Of a DNA stretch of 64,000 nt, positions 62,557-64,000 are shown in pieces; position 1 is the stretch's first letter; each line of letters begins with the position of its first letter. A model generated the notes under the pieces. The model saw only the letters and a program-made list of their open reading frames with translations, did not search any database and was not told the origin of the DNA. A program made the translations under genes and the position numbers. The DNA comes from DAOPZC01 sp035353175 (GTDB taxonomy: Bacteria; Verrucomicrobiota; Kiritimatiellia; RFP12; UBA1067), in the NCBI GenBank assembly GCA_035353175.1, contig DAOPZC010000006.1, positions 69,558 through 133,557 on the forward strand. The letters run 5' to 3'.

Positions 62557-64000
62557 ATGAAGACGATAAAAACACGAGCATCGGTGGCGGTAGCGGTGAA
62601 AGGATGGGGAAAGCTTCTCGGCATATGGGGTGTGCTCGGTGCGCTCTCCGCCTGGGGAGATATCGATGATCCATTGGCCTATTGGAGCTTCGACAACGCC
62701 GGCAGCGTCCTGTCCAACCAGGTGACTTCCAGCCCGTACCATGACGCGTCCGTACTGTTCGGGACGCCGGTTTCCGGGCTCTCCGTCGGCGCCTCCGGTA
62801 TCGTGGGCAACGCGCTGGTTCTGTCCGGGACCTGCGGCATCCGGTTGCCGTACCATCAGGACAACCTGGGCACATCGTTCACGCTCTCGCTGTGGTATTG
62901 GCAGCAGACGAACGACACGCGCCAGTGCGTTTACCAGACGCGCGACAATTACGATATCACCTACGAGGCGCAGGCCGGCGCCAACTCCACCTTCGCCAGT
63001 TATGTCGGACAGGAGTTCGCCGGAACCCTCACGACCGGTTTGAGAGAGTGGGTCCATTTGACCCACACTTTTTCCACGGTCGGAAGCACGACAACGCTTT
63101 CCCTGTACACCAACGGTGTCTTTGTGCTCAGCAAGAGCGTCGGCAGCAACGCCATGTTCCAGGCGAATCAGGTCAGGGGCCTGCATATCGGCGCGTATCG
63201 GTCGGCGACAGGTCCGTCGGACGGCCGCTGCTTCAAGGGCATGATCGACGAGCTTGCGCTGTGGAAGCGCGCGCTTTCCGCTGCGGAGGTTGCGGCCGTC
63301 TATCAGCGCGGCGTCGGCGGACTGAAACTGGCTTTCACGGCTGAGCCGCCTCCGACGATCTCGCTGGGCGGGAAAAACCTATCCTTCGCGCTGAATGCCG
63401 ACAGCGGACTCCCGGCAGGCCTATTCACGAGCGGCTGGCTGATGCACGGCGTGCAAGATCCCGCCTGCCCGTACACGGCGTCCGACACGGCGGGCGATCT
63501 GCTGACCTACGTGCCCGACACTGCGGGGCATGCGGCGGGTCCTTTTCACGCCGAGATCGTGAGTGTGAAATGGCGGGTGCCACTGACAGCGACCATGCGG
63601 CAAATGTCTCAAACCGATTACACGCTGGAGACTTGGTTCCGCACGAGCGCTCAAACACGGGGCACGTTAATGGGAAACCACTCCGACGCGGCCCCTAAAG
63701 GCGTCATCAATATGGAACTCCATGGGACCAATAATGTCCGGCTCTACCAGTGCAACGCCGACGGAGCCGTCACCGACATGAACCTCCTTGTCACAAACCT
63801 CAATACTCGGAATTATCAGTGGCACCATCTGGCGGGTGTCCGGCGTGACAGCACGATGGTTCTGTATCTGGACGGTCAGGAAGTCGGGTCAACAAACACG
63901 GCGTTGGGATCATACACTTTGGCGGGTGACTATATGTATCTGGGGCGCGATGAACGAACCACAGTCGCCTTTAACGGCGAATTAGGCACCGCCCGTGTCT
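62557..64000 (+). CDS. LamG-domain secreted protein, N-terminal part (runs off the window)
   Basis: At least 481 residues, open to the window end. The ATG at 62557 has CAGGAG six bases upstream, and a signal peptide follows (GWGKLLGIWGVLGALSAWG). Two concanavalin-like LamG domains are visible: about 35-250 (DPLAYWSFDNAGS, GMIDELALWKRALSAAEVAAVY) and about 345 onwards (TDYTLETWFRTS, HHLAGVRRDSTMVLYLDGQEVG). Such pairs are common in large secreted glycan-binding proteins of PVC bacteria. Confidence 0.85.
   Translation, partial: MKTIKTRASVAVAVKGWGKLLGIWGVLGALSAWGDIDDPLAYWSFDNAGSVLSNQVTSSPYHDASVLFGTPVSGLSVGASGIVGNALVLSGTCGIRLPYHQDNLGTSFTLSLWYWQQTNDTRQCVYQTRDNYDITYEAQAGANSTFASYVGQEFAGTLTTGLREWVHLTHTFSTVGSTTTLSLYTNGVFVLSKSVGSNAMFQANQVRGLHIGAYRSATGPSDGRCFKGMIDELALWKRALSAAEVAAVYQRGVGGLKLAFTAEPPPTISLGGKNLSFALNADSGLPAGLFTSGWLMHGVQDPACPYTASDTAGDLLTYVPDTAGHAAGPFHAEIVSVKWRVPLTATMRQMSQTDYTLETWFRTSAQTRGTLMGNHSDAAPKGVINMELHGTNNVRLYQCNADGAVTDMNLLVTNLNTRNYQWHHLAGVRRDSTMVLYLDGQEVGSTNTALGSYTLAGDYMYLGRDERTTVAFNGELGTARV

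Overview
The window looks like a piece of a Kiritimatiellota/Verrucomicrobia-type (PVC group) chromosome. This rests on gene content only: many secreted proteins with lamin-tail/CotH, LamG, GEVED, TSP3 and polysaccharide-degrading domains, a shared C-terminal 'TNL...W...FYRV' module, an OmpA with TSP3 repeats, and a Gram-negative envelope (LptF, lipid A sugar genes, RND efflux). GC is high through most of the window and visibly lower around 43.7-48 kb. No rRNA or complete tRNA was seen.

Layout. 1-1.9 kb (minus): partial SGNH hydrolase, small periplasmic protein, class II aldolase-like protein. 2.0-13.9 kb (plus): a four-gene exopolysaccharide operon resembling pga: a PilZ-GT2 synthase, a secreted protein with a degenerate deacetylase domain, a 1534-residue TPR/degenerate-deacetylase/outer-membrane-barrel protein, and a lamin-tail/CotH protein. 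13.9-18.1 kb (minus): DUF1080-like protein, CE4 deacetylase and a pectate-lyase-3 beta-helix protein. 18.4-22.7 kb: two c-di-GMP proteins (PAS-GGDEF-HD-GYP, apparently leaderless; REC-HD-GYP) around a SUMF1-like secreted protein. They sit near the PilZ synthase, which suggests c-di-GMP controls the polysaccharide.

23.1-30.6 kb is an integrated island. A tRNA 3'-end remnant and a tyrosine recombinase mark its left edge, followed by an AbiEi/AbiEii pair, a 5'-truncated type III restriction subunit behind a repeat, and an Abi_2/HEPN protein. 30.6-43.0 kb is envelope core: LptF, OmpA, an epimerase/ArnT-like/GT2 triad that fits galacturonic acid decoration of lipid A, a TolC-MFP-RND efflux operon and a TVP38 protein.

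43.0-62.3 kb is the most unusual part. Four identical 258-bp direct repeats (43218, 48172, 58432, 62021) divide the DNA into blocks, and nearly every gene touching a repeat is broken there. A diverged fifth copy lies at 26834. The repeat holds a 14-bp hairpin with a sigma70-like promoter overlapping it, a structured leader, a Shine-Dalgarno and an ATG. Promoter spacing and hairpins are kept in the diverged copy although the sequence is not. The blocks carry a triplicated surface protein, an agar/porphyran-type degradation cluster (GH16-sulfatase fusion, GH117, two related putative glycosidases, PL-GH16 fusion), a truncated recombinase, GEVED and GH123-like proteins. The window ends inside a LamG protein.
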